This document shows, piece by piece, positions 28,200 to 36,444 of a stretch of 64,000 bases of DNA. The first letter of the stretch is position 1; each line of letters begins with the position of its first letter. The DNA comes from Saccharomonospora viridis DSM 43017 (lineage in GTDB: Bacteria; Actinomycetota; Actinomycetes; Mycobacteriales; Pseudonocardiaceae), in NCBI RefSeq assembly GCF_000023865.1, contig NC_013159.1:2258001-2322000 (forward strand). The letters run 5' to 3'. The translations under genes were made by a program, and so were the position numbers. The notes below the pieces were generated by a model. It made no database searches and was not told where the DNA came from. It worked only from the letters and a program-made list of their open reading frames with translations.

Positions 28200-29456
28200 A
28201 TGAGACTACGACGTCGGGGACTCGCCACCGTCACAGGAATATTCATGCTCGCCGGCCTCGCGGCACCGGTCGGCGCGCAACCACTCGACGAACCACTCGA
28301 CGAACGCGGCTTGTTCGAAGTACGCGACACGGACGTCGCGCAACGCACCACCATCGCCGACTCAGGTGTCGACGTGTGGGGCGTACACGACGGCACGATG
28401 ACGTTCGCCGCGGAGCCCGAGCAGGTGCAGAAGCTGCGCGCCGCAGGCTTGGACCTCGTGCGGATCGGCGACCTCGACCGGATGCTCGCCGACCACAACC
28501 CGGGAGTGCGCGCGGCGGCGGACGAATTCCCCCCGGGGGACGAGGCTTATCACACTTACACCGAACTCACCGAAGTGCTCCGGCAAACCGTGTCCGACCA
28601 CGGCGACATCGCGAAACTGACGAGCATCGGGAAGTCCTACGAAGGCCGCGACCTGCACCTGATCACGATCAGCGGCAACGTCGAGGTCGACGAGGACGAA
28701 CCAGAGGTGTTGTTCACGTGCAACCAGCACGCTCGGGAACATCTGACCACCGAGATGTGCCTGCGCATCATCCAACGCTTCACCGATGAGTACGGCCAAG
28801 ACCCCACGGTCACGGAACTGGTGGACACCCGCGAGATCCACGTGATCCCGACCGTGAACCCGGACGGCGCCGAGTACGACATCGAAGGCGGACGGTACCG
28901 GGGATGGCGCAAGAACCGCCAAGGCAACGGCACCGACCTCAACCGGAACTGGGGTTACCAGTGGGGTTGCTGTGGTGGTTCGAGCGGATCGCCCTCCAGC
29001 GACACCTATCGGGGGCCTGAACCGTTCTCCGCGCCCGAGACCGCGGCCGTGGCCGAGTTCGTCGACTCCCGGGTGGTGTCCGGAACCCAGCAGATCACGG
29101 CGCACATCGACTTCCACAGCTACTCGGAGCTGGTGCTGTGGCCGTTCGGCTACACCTACTCCGACACCACCGAGCGCATGACACCCGAGCAGGCCAAACG
29201 ATTCCAGGACGTCGGCGCCCGACTCGCCGCCAGCAACGGTTACACCCCACAACAGTCGAGCGACCTCTACATCACCGACGGCAGCATCAACGACTGGATG
29301 TGGGCGGAGCACGGCATTCTGAGCTTCACCTTCGAGATGTATCCGACCGGCGGTGGCCTCGGCGGTTTCTACCCGCCCGGTGACCGCATCGAGCCGGAGA
29401 CCAAACGCAACGACGAGGCGGTGGAGATCCTGCTCACCGAGGCCGGCGCGGCGTAG
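28200..29456 (+). CDS. Secreted zinc carboxypeptidase, M14 family
   Basis: Exported metallopeptidase. The signal peptide spans ~1-26 ('GIFMLAGLAAPVGAQ'), followed by a propeptide-like region to ~115. The catalytic domain has the zinc ligands His177 and Glu180 in 'CNQHAREH', the third His in 'HIDFHSYSE' and the catalytic Glu in 'FTFEMYP'. The substrate-binding 'RGWRKNRQGNGTDLNRNW' is also present. Length 418 is normal. A 12-base tandem repeat (CCACTCGACGAA) encodes 'PLDEPLDE' just after the signal. It is monocistronic, with terminators on both sides. Confidence 0.92.
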   Translation: MRLRRRGLATVTGIFMLAGLAAPVGAQPLDEPLDERGLFEVRDTDVAQRTTIADSGVDVWGVHDGTMTFAAEPEQVQKLRAAGLDLVRIGDLDRMLADHNPGVRAAADEFPPGDEAYHTYTELTEVLRQTVSDHGDIAKLTSIGKSYEGRDLHLITISGNVEVDEDEPEVLFTCNQHAREHLTTEMCLRIIQRFTDEYGQDPTVTELVDTREIHVIPTVNPDGAEYDIEGGRYRGWRKNRQGNGTDLNRNWGYQWGCCGGSSGSPSSDTYRGPEPFSAPETAAVAEFVDSRVVSGTQQITAHIDFHSYSELVLWPFGYTYSDTTERMTPEQAKRFQDVGARLAASNGYTPQQSSDLYITDGSINDWMWAEHGILSFTFEMYPTGGGLGGFYPPGDRIEPETKRNDEAVEILLTEAGAA

Positions 29457-29494
29457 TCACCCGGGCTCGACGTCATTTCCGAAGAACACCGCCT

Positions 29495-29533
29495 GAACGC
29501 CTGCTTCCCGTTGTGCTCGGGGAGCAGGCGTTC
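29495..29533 (+). terminator. Terminator after the carboxypeptidase
   Basis: Fifteen-bp stem with one G-T pair (29495-29509 and 29519-29533), nine-base loop, 38 bases after the stop. Confidence 0.65.
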
Positions 29534-29574
29534 GGCTCTGGTAGGGATGTGGGAAAACGGGCGAGACTGGGTGG

Positions 29575-30048
29575 ATGACTGCCGACGCCCACACGTCCGA
29601 GATGTCACCGGAAGAGGCCATCGAGGCCGCTCTCGAGCTGCTGCGGGCCCGTGGACAGCGGATCACCGGGGCACGCAGCGCCGTCATCGAGGCACTCGCG
29701 CGACTCGACGACCATCCGAGCGCGGAACGGCTCTACGAGCGAGTGCGCGCGCTGCACCCCACGGTTCACCGGGCCACCGTCTACCGCACATTGGACACTC
29801 TGACGGCCCTCGGCGTGGTGACGCACGTGCACACCGGTGGTGGAGCGACCGCCTACCACCTCGCCCCGCGTGTGACCCCCGGGCACTTGCACGCGCAGTG
29901 CCGCGACTGCGACCGGATCGTCGATCTGCCCGGCGACCTCCTCGATCCGATCGTGGACCGACTCTCCCGCGAGGACGTGTTCGAACTCCATCCCACGCAC
30001 GTGGCCCTGTCCGGTCGATGCCGGGAATGCCGAGCCGCCGAACGCTGA
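29575..30048 (+). CDS. Fur-family metal-responsive repressor (Zur- or Fur-like)
   Basis: Winged-helix repressor of 157 residues. Visible parts are the DNA-binding helix region 'RGQRITGARSAVIEALARL' and 'VHRATVYRTLDTLTALGVV', the metal-sensing 'HLHAQCRDCDRIVDL' and the structural 'GRCREC'. It differs clearly from the FurA at 7057-7476 and sits just upstream of a FecCD-type importer, so it probably senses Zn or Fe and controls that importer. Zur is favoured by the 'LHAQCRDC' context, but Fur cannot be excluded. Confidence 0.85.
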   Translation: MTADAHTSEMSPEEAIEAALELLRARGQRITGARSAVIEALARLDDHPSAERLYERVRALHPTVHRATVYRTLDTLTALGVVTHVHTGGGATAYHLAPRVTPGHLHAQCRDCDRIVDLPGDLLDPIVDRLSREDVFELHPTHVALSGRCRECRAAER

Positions 30049-30094
30049 GCACTGTCGGTAACCCGCCCACAGCAGCGATCCCCCGCATGCGTCC

Positions 30095-30130
30095 TTGACG
30101 CGACTTTGTCGCACCTGCGACCCTGTTGTG
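30095..30130 (+). promoter_or_regulatory. Putative promoter with inverted repeat before the ABC importer
   Basis: TTGACG at 30095-30100 could be a -35 box. An inverted repeat GCGAC-TTT-GTCGC (30100-30112) overlaps it and could be an operator. No good -10 match is visible, so confidence is low. Confidence 0.3.
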
Positions 30131-30199
30131 CACAGTGTGACGGCCGCCTCACATGCCGTATCCGATCCCGTCCGACCGGTTCCGAGGGGGGCAGCGGCC

Positions 30200-31303
30200 T
30201 TGACGTCCACCACGAGGGTCAGCGTCTCCGACGGTCGTCCGGTCGACGACCTCGGGCGGACGATTCGACGGCGCCACACCATCTTCTGGCTCAGCGGCCT
30301 CAGTCTGGGCCTGGTGCTCACGATCGTGCTCGCGGTCGGTGTGGGCGCGGTGAGCGTGCCGCCGTCGACCGTGTCCCGGATCCTCGGCCATCACCTTCTG
30401 GGCGCACCCGCCGAGATGGATTGGACCCTCGCCCAGGACTCCATCATCTGGCAGGTGCGCCTGCCACGAGTCCTGCTCGGCGCCGTGGTCGGTGCCGCGC
30501 TCGCGGTGTGCGGTGTCGCGCTTCAGGCGATGGTGCGCAACATGCTCGCCGACCCCTACCTACTCGGTGTGACGTCGGGGGCCTCGACCGGCGCGGCGGG
30601 GGCGATCCTGTTCGGTTTCGCGGCCGGACTGGGGGAGAACGCCCTGTCCGCGAGCGCCTTCCTGGGAGCGCTCGGCGCATCCGTCGTGGTCTTCCTCGTC
30701 GCTCGGGCCGGGGGACGGATCACCTCGCTGCGCTTGTTGCTGGCGGGGGTCGCCGTCGGCTACGCGCTCTACGCGGCCACCGGTTTCCTGATCTTCGCCT
30801 CCGGTTCGGCAGAAGGCTCGCGTTCCGTGCTGTTCTGGTTGCTCGGTTCCCTCGGCCTCGCCCGTTGGGGACTGCCCTTGGCCTTGGTGCTGGTGATCGT
30901 GTGCCTCACCGTGGCGATGCTCATCGTGTGGGGACGCCGACTCGACGCCCTCTCGGTCGGCGACGAGACCGCGCACGCCCTCGGGATCTCACCGACGGGG
31001 TTCCGGGTGCGGCTGCTCGTGGTGGTCTCCCTCTGTGTCGGGGCCGTGGTGGCCGCCTCCGGCGGCATCGGCTTCGTGGGTCTGGTGATCCCGCATGTCG
31101 CACGGCGTTTCGTGGGGGCTGCGCACAGCCGGGCGGTTCCGGTGGCCGCGCTGCTCGGCGCCGTCTTCCTCGTCTGGGCCGACGTCGTGGCGCGCGTGCT
31201 GCTGGAACCCCGCGAGTTGCCCATCGGCATCATCACCGCCCTCGTCGGCGCCCCGTTCCTGCTGTTGCTCGTTCGACGCTTCCAAGCGGCGGGCAGCGGA
31301 TGA
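30200..31303 (+). CDS. FecCD-type ABC transporter permease
   Basis: Membrane permease of the iron-siderophore/vitamin B12/heme family with nine to ten hydrophobic segments. Family motifs include 'RLPRVLLGAVVGAALAVCG', 'NMLADPYLLGVTSGASTGA' and 'GFVGLVIPHVARR'. The best start is the TTG at 30200, seven bases after GAGGGGGG; an upstream in-frame GTG at 30128 and TTG at 30095 would add a non-conserved leader. The binding protein follows 33 bases later. Confidence 0.9.
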   Translation: MTSTTRVSVSDGRPVDDLGRTIRRRHTIFWLSGLSLGLVLTIVLAVGVGAVSVPPSTVSRILGHHLLGAPAEMDWTLAQDSIIWQVRLPRVLLGAVVGAALAVCGVALQAMVRNMLADPYLLGVTSGASTGAAGAILFGFAAGLGENALSASAFLGALGASVVVFLVARAGGRITSLRLLLAGVAVGYALYAATGFLIFASGSAEGSRSVLFWLLGSLGLARWGLPLALVLVIVCLTVAMLIVWGRRLDALSVGDETAHALGISPTGFRVRLLVVVSLCVGAVVAASGGIGFVGLVIPHVARRFVGAAHSRAVPVAALLGAVFLVWADVVARVLLEPRELPIGIITALVGAPFLLLLVRRFQAAGSG

Positions 31304-31336
31304 ACCGTTAATGCCGACAGCGAAGGAGAGCACCCC

Positions 31337-32347
31337 ATGCGCCTTGTCCACCGACGTTTCCCCGTCCTCACGCCCGCGTTGGCTCTCCTGCTGCTCGGCA
31401 CCGCGTGCGGTGGTCCCGTGGCCACCGGGGAACGTCCGACGGCATCGGCCGGGCACTTTCCGCTGACCATCACCAACTGCGGGGTCGACGTCACGTTCGA
31501 CGGGCCTCCCGAACGGATCATCCTGCTGGAGAGCGCGCCGGTGGCGACCATGCGGGCGCTCGGGGTCCTGGACTCCGTCGTACTACGGGCAGGTGCGTTC
31601 CCACCCGAGTACTACGACGCCGAGACCAACGCGGCCCTGCGAGCCATCCCGTCCCTCGGCGAGGAACTGGACTCGAGTGGGCATCTCCAGATCTCCGAGG
31701 AAGTGATCATCGCCCAGCAGCCCGACCTGGTGCTGGGCCTCCCCGACGGGGTCACCCGCGAAGGGCTCGAGGCGGTGGGCATCAACGTGTTGGTGCAACC
31801 CACGATGTGCCCGGGCGGGGTTGGCGCCACCACGTTCGACGACGTCTACGAACAGATCAACACCTATGGCCGTCTTTTCGACCGGCAGGACCGGGCGGCG
31901 GAGCTGGTGGCTTCGTTACGGCAACGGGTCGCGGCCGTCGAGAAGGCCGTCGAGAAGGCCGTGGGCCGGCCGAGGCGCTCGGCCGCCGTGCTGTATCCCA
32001 CGATCGGTGGAGGCGTCGGTTACGCCTACGGCAACGAGAGCATGGCCCACCCGCAGTTGGAATCCGCCGGGTTCACCAACGTCTACGCCGACGTCGACGA
32101 GCGGGTGTTCGAGGTGACGCTGGAGGATGTCCTGGAGCAGGACCCGGACGTGCTGGTGTTGCTCCACGTCGACGGTGACCCGGACGCGGTCAAGGACGCG
32201 GTGGTGAACCTGCCCGGAGCCGATGCGCTCACCGCCGTGCGCAACGACGACATCCTGGTGCAGTTGTTCAACTTCACCGAACCACCGACACCGTTGTCGG
32301 TGGACGGGCTGGAGCGGATCCACGAGACGTTCGGGGCCGACTCGTGA
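31337..32347 (+). CDS. ABC transporter substrate-binding lipoprotein (metal chelate / siderophore type)
   Basis: Start is ATG 31337 after GAAGGAG. A lipobox is visible around Cys24 ('LLLGTACGG'). The mature protein has the FecB/PeripBP_2 pattern: 'PERIILLESAPVATMRALGV', 'EEVIIAQQPDLVLGL', 'IGGGVGYAYGNESMAH' and the C-terminal 'VRNDDILVQLFNFTEP'. A 15-base duplication encodes 'EKAVEKAV' near residue 200. The final codons overlap the ATPase start (GTGA). The ligand is probably a metal complex, inferred from the adjacent Fur-family gene. Confidence 0.9.
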   Translation: MRLVHRRFPVLTPALALLLLGTACGGPVATGERPTASAGHFPLTITNCGVDVTFDGPPERIILLESAPVATMRALGVLDSVVLRAGAFPPEYYDAETNAALRAIPSLGEELDSSGHLQISEEVIIAQQPDLVLGLPDGVTREGLEAVGINVLVQPTMCPGGVGATTFDDVYEQINTYGRLFDRQDRAAELVASLRQRVAAVEKAVEKAVGRPRRSAAVLYPTIGGGVGYAYGNESMAHPQLESAGFTNVYADVDERVFEVTLEDVLEQDPDVLVLLHVDGDPDAVKDAVVNLPGADALTAVRNDDILVQLFNFTEPPTPLSVDGLERIHETFGADS

Positions 32348-33117
32348 TCACCGCGGAGAACGTCTCGTTCGCCTACGGCGATACCGTCGTGCTCGACGGT
32401 GCGCGGATCAAGGTCGGCCGCGGTCGGGTGGTGGGACTGATCGGGCCCAACGGCAGCGGCAAGACCACATTCCTGCGCACACTTTACGCCGCGCTCGCTC
32501 CCCGGGCGGGCCTCGTCAGCCTCGACGACACTCCCCTGACCGCGCTGTCCCCGCGGCGGATCGCCAAACGGATCGCCGTGGTGGTCCAGGAGAACTCCAC
32601 CGAACTCCCCCTGACGGTGGCCGAGACAGTCCTTTTGGGACGGTCTCCGCATCTGACGGCGTTCCAGCGATACTCCACGCGGGACCACGAGATCGCCGCG
32701 GCGGCGCTCACCGAGGTCGGGGCCCGGCATCTGGCCGACCGGATCTTCGCCGGGCTGTCGGGCGGGGAGAAGCAGCGGGTGCTCATCGGACGAGCGCTCG
32801 CGCAACAGGCGGATCATCTGCTCCTGGACGAGCCCACCAACCATCTCGACATCCGCTACCAGCACGAGGTGTTGCAGCTGGTGCGCACTCTCGACGTGAG
32901 CACGATCGTCGTGCTGCACGACCTCAACCTCGCCGCCCGCTACTGTGACGAGGTGGTCCTGCTGGAACGCGGAACGGTCAGGGCGGTCGGCACTCCCGAC
33001 GAGGTGTTCCGACCGGAAATCCTCGAACCGATCTACCACATCGGTGTCCAGCGAGTGTTCTCCGGCGGAGAACTGCAATTACTGTTCCAGCCGCTCCCCC
33101 ACCCCGTCGCGAAATGA
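32344..33117 (+). CDS. ABC transporter ATP-binding protein (FecE type)
   Basis: Start is GTG 32344, overlapping the stop of the binding-protein gene. Walker A 'GPNGSGKTTFLRTLY', Q-loop 'VVVQENSTELPLTVAETV', signature 'LSGGEKQRVLIGRAL', Walker B 'HLLLDEPTNHLDIR' and the switch His in 'TIVVLHDLNLA' are complete. Together with the permease and the lipoprotein it completes an importer operon. Confidence 0.95.
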   Translation: MITAENVSFAYGDTVVLDGARIKVGRGRVVGLIGPNGSGKTTFLRTLYAALAPRAGLVSLDDTPLTALSPRRIAKRIAVVVQENSTELPLTVAETVLLGRSPHLTAFQRYSTRDHEIAAAALTEVGARHLADRIFAGLSGGEKQRVLIGRALAQQADHLLLDEPTNHLDIRYQHEVLQLVRTLDVSTIVVLHDLNLAARYCDEVVLLERGTVRAVGTPDEVFRPEILEPIYHIGVQRVFSGGELQLLFQPLPHPVAK

Positions 33118-33150
33118 CGTGCGCGGTGGCGGACGGACCGTGACAACGGA

Positions 33151-33186
33151 AAAGCCGGTGACGAGCAATCGATCGTCACCGGCTTT
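33151..33186. terminator. Bidirectional terminator between the importer and bioY
   Basis: Fourteen-bp perfect stem (33151-33164 and 33173-33186), eight-base loop, between convergent genes. A-rich on the left flank and T-containing on the right, so it can act on both strands. Confidence 0.75.
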
Positions 33187-33212
33187 CGCACGATCAACGG
33201 GGCCGAAACCGC

Positions 33213-33806
33213 TCACCCCCGCTCGGGCAGGCCCTTGATCTTCCTCACGGCCCACCACGCGCTGGGCAGGGTCCCGGTCGCCAGGGCGATCTTGATGGCG
33301 TCACCGATCAGGAACGGCACCACGCCCATCATCAGCGTTTCGGCCACACCTGCGCCGAGCGAGACCCCGAGCCAGGTCAGCCCGAACGCGTAGATCACCA
33401 GGTTGCCGGCGATCATCGTCAGAGCCGCACGGGGCAGGGAGCGATCCCAGCCACGCTCCGACGCCCTACCCACGAGCACGGCCGCCGCCACCATACCGAG
33501 GAGGTATCCCGCGCTCGGCGCCGTGAGGATGCCAAGCCCGGAGTTCCCCTCGGCGAAAACCGGCAGTCCGGCGAACCCGACCGCCAGATACGCCAGGAGG
33601 GTCACAGCGCCGCGCAGCGCCCCGAAGGAAGCACCCACCAACAGCACCGCGAAGGTCTGCCCGGTGAGCGGGACCGGGGTGAACGGAAGGGGGATCGCAA
33701 CCTGCGCGGCGACGGCGATCAGAGCGACACCACTGGCGACGATCGCGAGCTCAGCGACTTTCCCACGCGCGGGGACCAGCGTGGGTACGAGAGGGATCGA
33801 GGTCAT
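33213..33806 (-). CDS. bioY: Biotin ECF transporter S component BioY
   Basis: Small membrane protein with about six hydrophobic segments that binds biotin. Family motifs are 'IPLPFTPVPLTGQTFAVLL', 'LTAPSAGYLLG' and 'VPFLIGDAIKIALA'. Length 197 is normal. No bioM/bioN (ATPase/T component) lies beside it, so it either uses a shared ECF module or acts alone. A likely AT-rich promoter lies around 34000-34020. Confidence 0.93.
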   Translation of the reverse strand: MTSIPLVPTLVPARGKVAELAIVASGVALIAVAAQVAIPLPFTPVPLTGQTFAVLLVGASFGALRGAVTLLAYLAVGFAGLPVFAEGNSGLGILTAPSAGYLLGMVAAAVLVGRASERGWDRSLPRAALTMIAGNLVIYAFGLTWLGVSLGAGVAETLMMGVVPFLIGDAIKIALATGTLPSAWWAVRKIKGLPERG

Positions 33807-34419
33807 GAATCACTGCTCCATCGAGTCCTGGAGTGTGGGAGGCGGCGCAAGGCCCCAAACGGTGTCCGAGACGTCAAGGACCTCACCGCCACTCCTTTCT
33901 GAATGCCGCTACCACAGACACCGGTGTAGGCCGGCTCCGGCGCTGACAACGCAGCGGTCCTCCCATGATCCCCACAACCCGGCAACCGGTTCCTCGATTG
34001 TGATCTAGTTCTTAATGACGTGCTTGCGCAGCGGCCACAGTACGGGTTACGCGACGGTAAGGGTGAGGAAGTCCGGCGTCGGCCACAACCGAAGGACGCT
34101 TGCTGACTCAGCGGATCAGACCGGCTCCTTTCCGTCGCCAGCTCCGCAGACGCTCGGGCCTCCTTGCGGGCCACACGCCTATCCGACGACCGGATGGCGG
34201 ATCCCACCGGTCGGCACGCGCGGCACCGAGGTTTTCAAATAGCAAAAGAGTGCTGTGAATCAGGACGAATAATGGACAGCGGCGACGGAGAATCATCCGA
34301 CCTGAACGTCTCACCCGGTTCAAACCCGTCATCGACGACACGGATATAAATATTTCTCTACTAGATTCATTGATAAAATGTGTTAGCCATTTCGATCGTA
34401 GTGACCTAGCGTCGGTCAC
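33807..34419. other. Intergenic region between divergent bioY and a hydrolase gene
   Basis: About 610 bases with no gene recognised. The right end (34345-34400) is unusually AT-rich for this genome (TATAAATATTT, TTGATAAAATG) and probably holds the promoter of the hydrolase gene. ATTGTGATCTAGTTCTTAA at 33998-34016 could serve bioY. Confidence 0.45.
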
Positions 34420-35235
34420 ATGAGGCATTCGCCAACCTCTGCTGGCGTCCAGGTCCGCCGCCTGTCCTACGGCTTCTCCCCACATCACGTCGGTGAGCTC
34501 CGGCAAGCGGAGAGCTCGCGGGGCATCGTCATGATTCTCCACGGTGGCTTCTGGCGGTCTCACCGCACTCTGGACATGACCGCCCCGATGGCCGAGGCCT
34601 TGACCCTCCGCGGATTCGACACCTGGAACGTCGAGTACCGCCGAGGTAGTCGTGGAACCTGGTCGGAGACCCTCTCCGACGTCGCCGCCGCATTCGATCA
34701 CATCGAGGCGCTCGCCGACGAGTATTCCCTGAACACCGAACGAATCCTCCTGTTCGGCCATTCGGCCGGCGGACACCTCGCCGCGTGGTGTGCGGGACGG
34801 TCGGCGACCGCGTCCCGCCACGGTGCCACCCCTCCCCCTCTCCCCGTTCACGGACTGGTCACAGCGGGCGCGGTACTCGACCTCGCCGCCGGGGCCAGGG
34901 AAGGGATAGGCGAGGACGCGGTCGTCGAATTCCTCGACGGGGGACCGGAGGACGTGCCCGAGCGATACGCCGAGGCGGACCCCGTCCGGCGCGTTCCCAC
35001 GAACGTTCCCACGTACTGCGTGCACAGCGCCAAGGACGAACGAGTCCCGTTTGGACAATCCGTCCGCTATATCCGAGCGGCTCGACAAGCCGGCGACGAC
35101 ATTTCCCTCATCGCGGCCCGCGGGAACCACACGGACTGCATCACGGTGGGACACATCGACTTCGAACTCGTCGTCCACGGACTGGAAGAGCTCGCGTCGA
35201 TGGCCCCACGGCACGCGGGTAGGGACGCACCGTAG
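34420..35235 (+). CDS. Alpha/beta-hydrolase (BD-FAE / kynurenine-formamidase-like)
   Basis: Cytosolic serine hydrolase of 271 residues. The oxyanion motif 'ILHGGFWRS' and nucleophile elbow 'FGHSAGGHLAAW' are clear; a candidate acid is in 'CVHSAKDERVPF' and a catalytic His near 'GNHTDC' or 'VGHIDF'. The family includes esterases, arylformamidases and deacetylases. Monocistronic with an AT-rich promoter and a strong terminator. The short 5' leader suggests leaderless translation. Substrate unknown. Confidence 0.85.
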   Translation: MRHSPTSAGVQVRRLSYGFSPHHVGELRQAESSRGIVMILHGGFWRSHRTLDMTAPMAEALTLRGFDTWNVEYRRGSRGTWSETLSDVAAAFDHIEALADEYSLNTERILLFGHSAGGHLAAWCAGRSATASRHGATPPPLPVHGLVTAGAVLDLAAGAREGIGEDAVVEFLDGGPEDVPERYAEADPVRRVPTNVPTYCVHSAKDERVPFGQSVRYIRAARQAGDDISLIAARGNHTDCITVGHIDFELVVHGLEELASMAPRHAGRDAP

Positions 35236-35264
35236 GGCACCGATTCATCCTCGCGACCGGCCAG

Positions 35265-35306
35265 CCTCGTGGCGCTGTCGAGCGGTGTGCTGACAGCGCC
35301 ACGAGG
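35265..35306 (+). terminator. Terminator after the hydrolase
   Basis: Fifteen-bp perfect stem (35265-35279 and 35292-35306), twelve-base loop, 29 bases after the stop. Confidence 0.7.
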
Positions 35307-35426
35307 ACCTCTCCCACCGACAGGATTTTATCCTAATAGGACTTTATTTATTCACGAAAACTCAGGACTTCGCCCGGGAGCGTACAGACCGCGTGAGAGA
35401 CCACGTAAGGTTTCGCGGTCGTCGCG

Positions 35427-35525
35427 TCACCCCTCCGCGTCGAACAACCTCTCAGCGGTCGCCATGAACGCACGCACCGCCGGCACGTTGCGCCGACTAC
35501 GCAGACAGACGGCGAAGGCCGGATC
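35427..35525 (-). pseudogene. C-terminal remnant of a LysR-type regulator
   Basis: On the minus strand the last ~33 codons before the stop at 35427 read like the end of a LysR-family regulator: 'DDPAFAVCLRSRRNVPAVRA' followed by an amphipathic helix ending in DAEG. Upstream (to the right) the frame runs antisense into the alcohol dehydrogenase gene and no longer resembles LysR. The rest of the regulator is missing, apparently removed by the event that truncated the dehydrogenase. Confidence 0.5.
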
Positions 35526-35531
35526 GTCGAG

Positions 35532-36422
35532 GTGGGTCCTGGGGTCACCCTGAAACCCGGTGACCACGTCATCCCCCTCTACGGTCCGGAATGCGGGACC
35601 TGCGAGATGTGTCGCAACGGCCGCACCAATCTCTGCTGGAAGATCAAGTCCACTCGCGACCGTGGCGTCATGCCCGACGGCACTTCCCGCTTCTCCCTCA
35701 ACGGAGAGACCGTCTATCACTTCATGGGGACCTCGACGTTCTCCCACTACACGGTGGTTCCTGAGATCGCTCTCGCCCGCATCCGCCCGGACGCGCCGCT
35801 TGAGTCCGTCTGCCTGCTGGGCTGCGGGGTCACCACGGGTGTCGGAGCGGCCCTCGATGATGTCCGCGAGGACGACACCGTCGTGGTGTTCGGGCTCGGC
35901 GGCATCGGCACCAACGTCGTCCAAGGCGCCCGCATCGCGGGAGCCGGCCGCATCATCGGGGTCGACACCGTCGCCACTAAACGACCGCTCGCGGAGAAGT
36001 TCGGCATGACCGACTTCGTCGACGCGTCCTCGGTCGACGACCCCGTCGAGGCGATCCGCGACCTCACCGGGGGCGGAGTCGACACCGCCTTCGAATGCAC
36101 CGGGCTCGTCCCGGTCATGCGGCAAGCGGTGGATGTGTGCAAACCCGGCTGGGGCGTCTGTGTTCTGCTCGGCGTCGAACCCAGAGGAGCCGAACTGTCC
36201 TTCCCGCCCGTCGACGTCCGCTACGGAAAGACGATCAAGGGCAGCTACTTCGGTGGTGTCAAGGGACGAAGCGGTCTCGGCCGCTTCGTCGACATGTACC
36301 TGGACGGCGTCCTCGACATCGACTCGCAGATCACCCACCGCAGCACGTTGGCCGAGATCAACGAGGGCTTCGATCGGATGGCCCGCGGCGAAGGCATTCG
36401 CACGGTCGTCACTTTCAGTTGA
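35532..36422 (+). pseudogene. Zinc alcohol dehydrogenase (class III type), N-terminally truncated
   Basis: The 296 residues match the C-terminal four-fifths of a class III-type zinc alcohol dehydrogenase of about 370 residues. The structural zinc site ('PECGTCEMCRNGRTNLC'), the Rossmann motif 'VVFGLGGIGTNVVQGA' and the C-terminal 'GGVKGRSGLGRFVDMYLDG' are present. The first ~75 residues, with the catalytic zinc Cys and His/Glu ligands, are missing. Homology in this frame starts near 35511 ('GEGRIVEVGPGVTLKPGDHV') and is preceded by unrelated sequence. It should be catalytically dead. It ends 22 bases before glpD. Confidence 0.75.
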
Positions 36423-36444
36423 CCCCGCATCCAAGAGGAATCCC

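Noticed and set aside
30106-31311. 401-codon plus-strand frame overlapping the FecCD permease in another frame
   Set aside because: Arg/Gly/Pro-rich with no hydrophobic segments; the permease frame shows the full family pattern.
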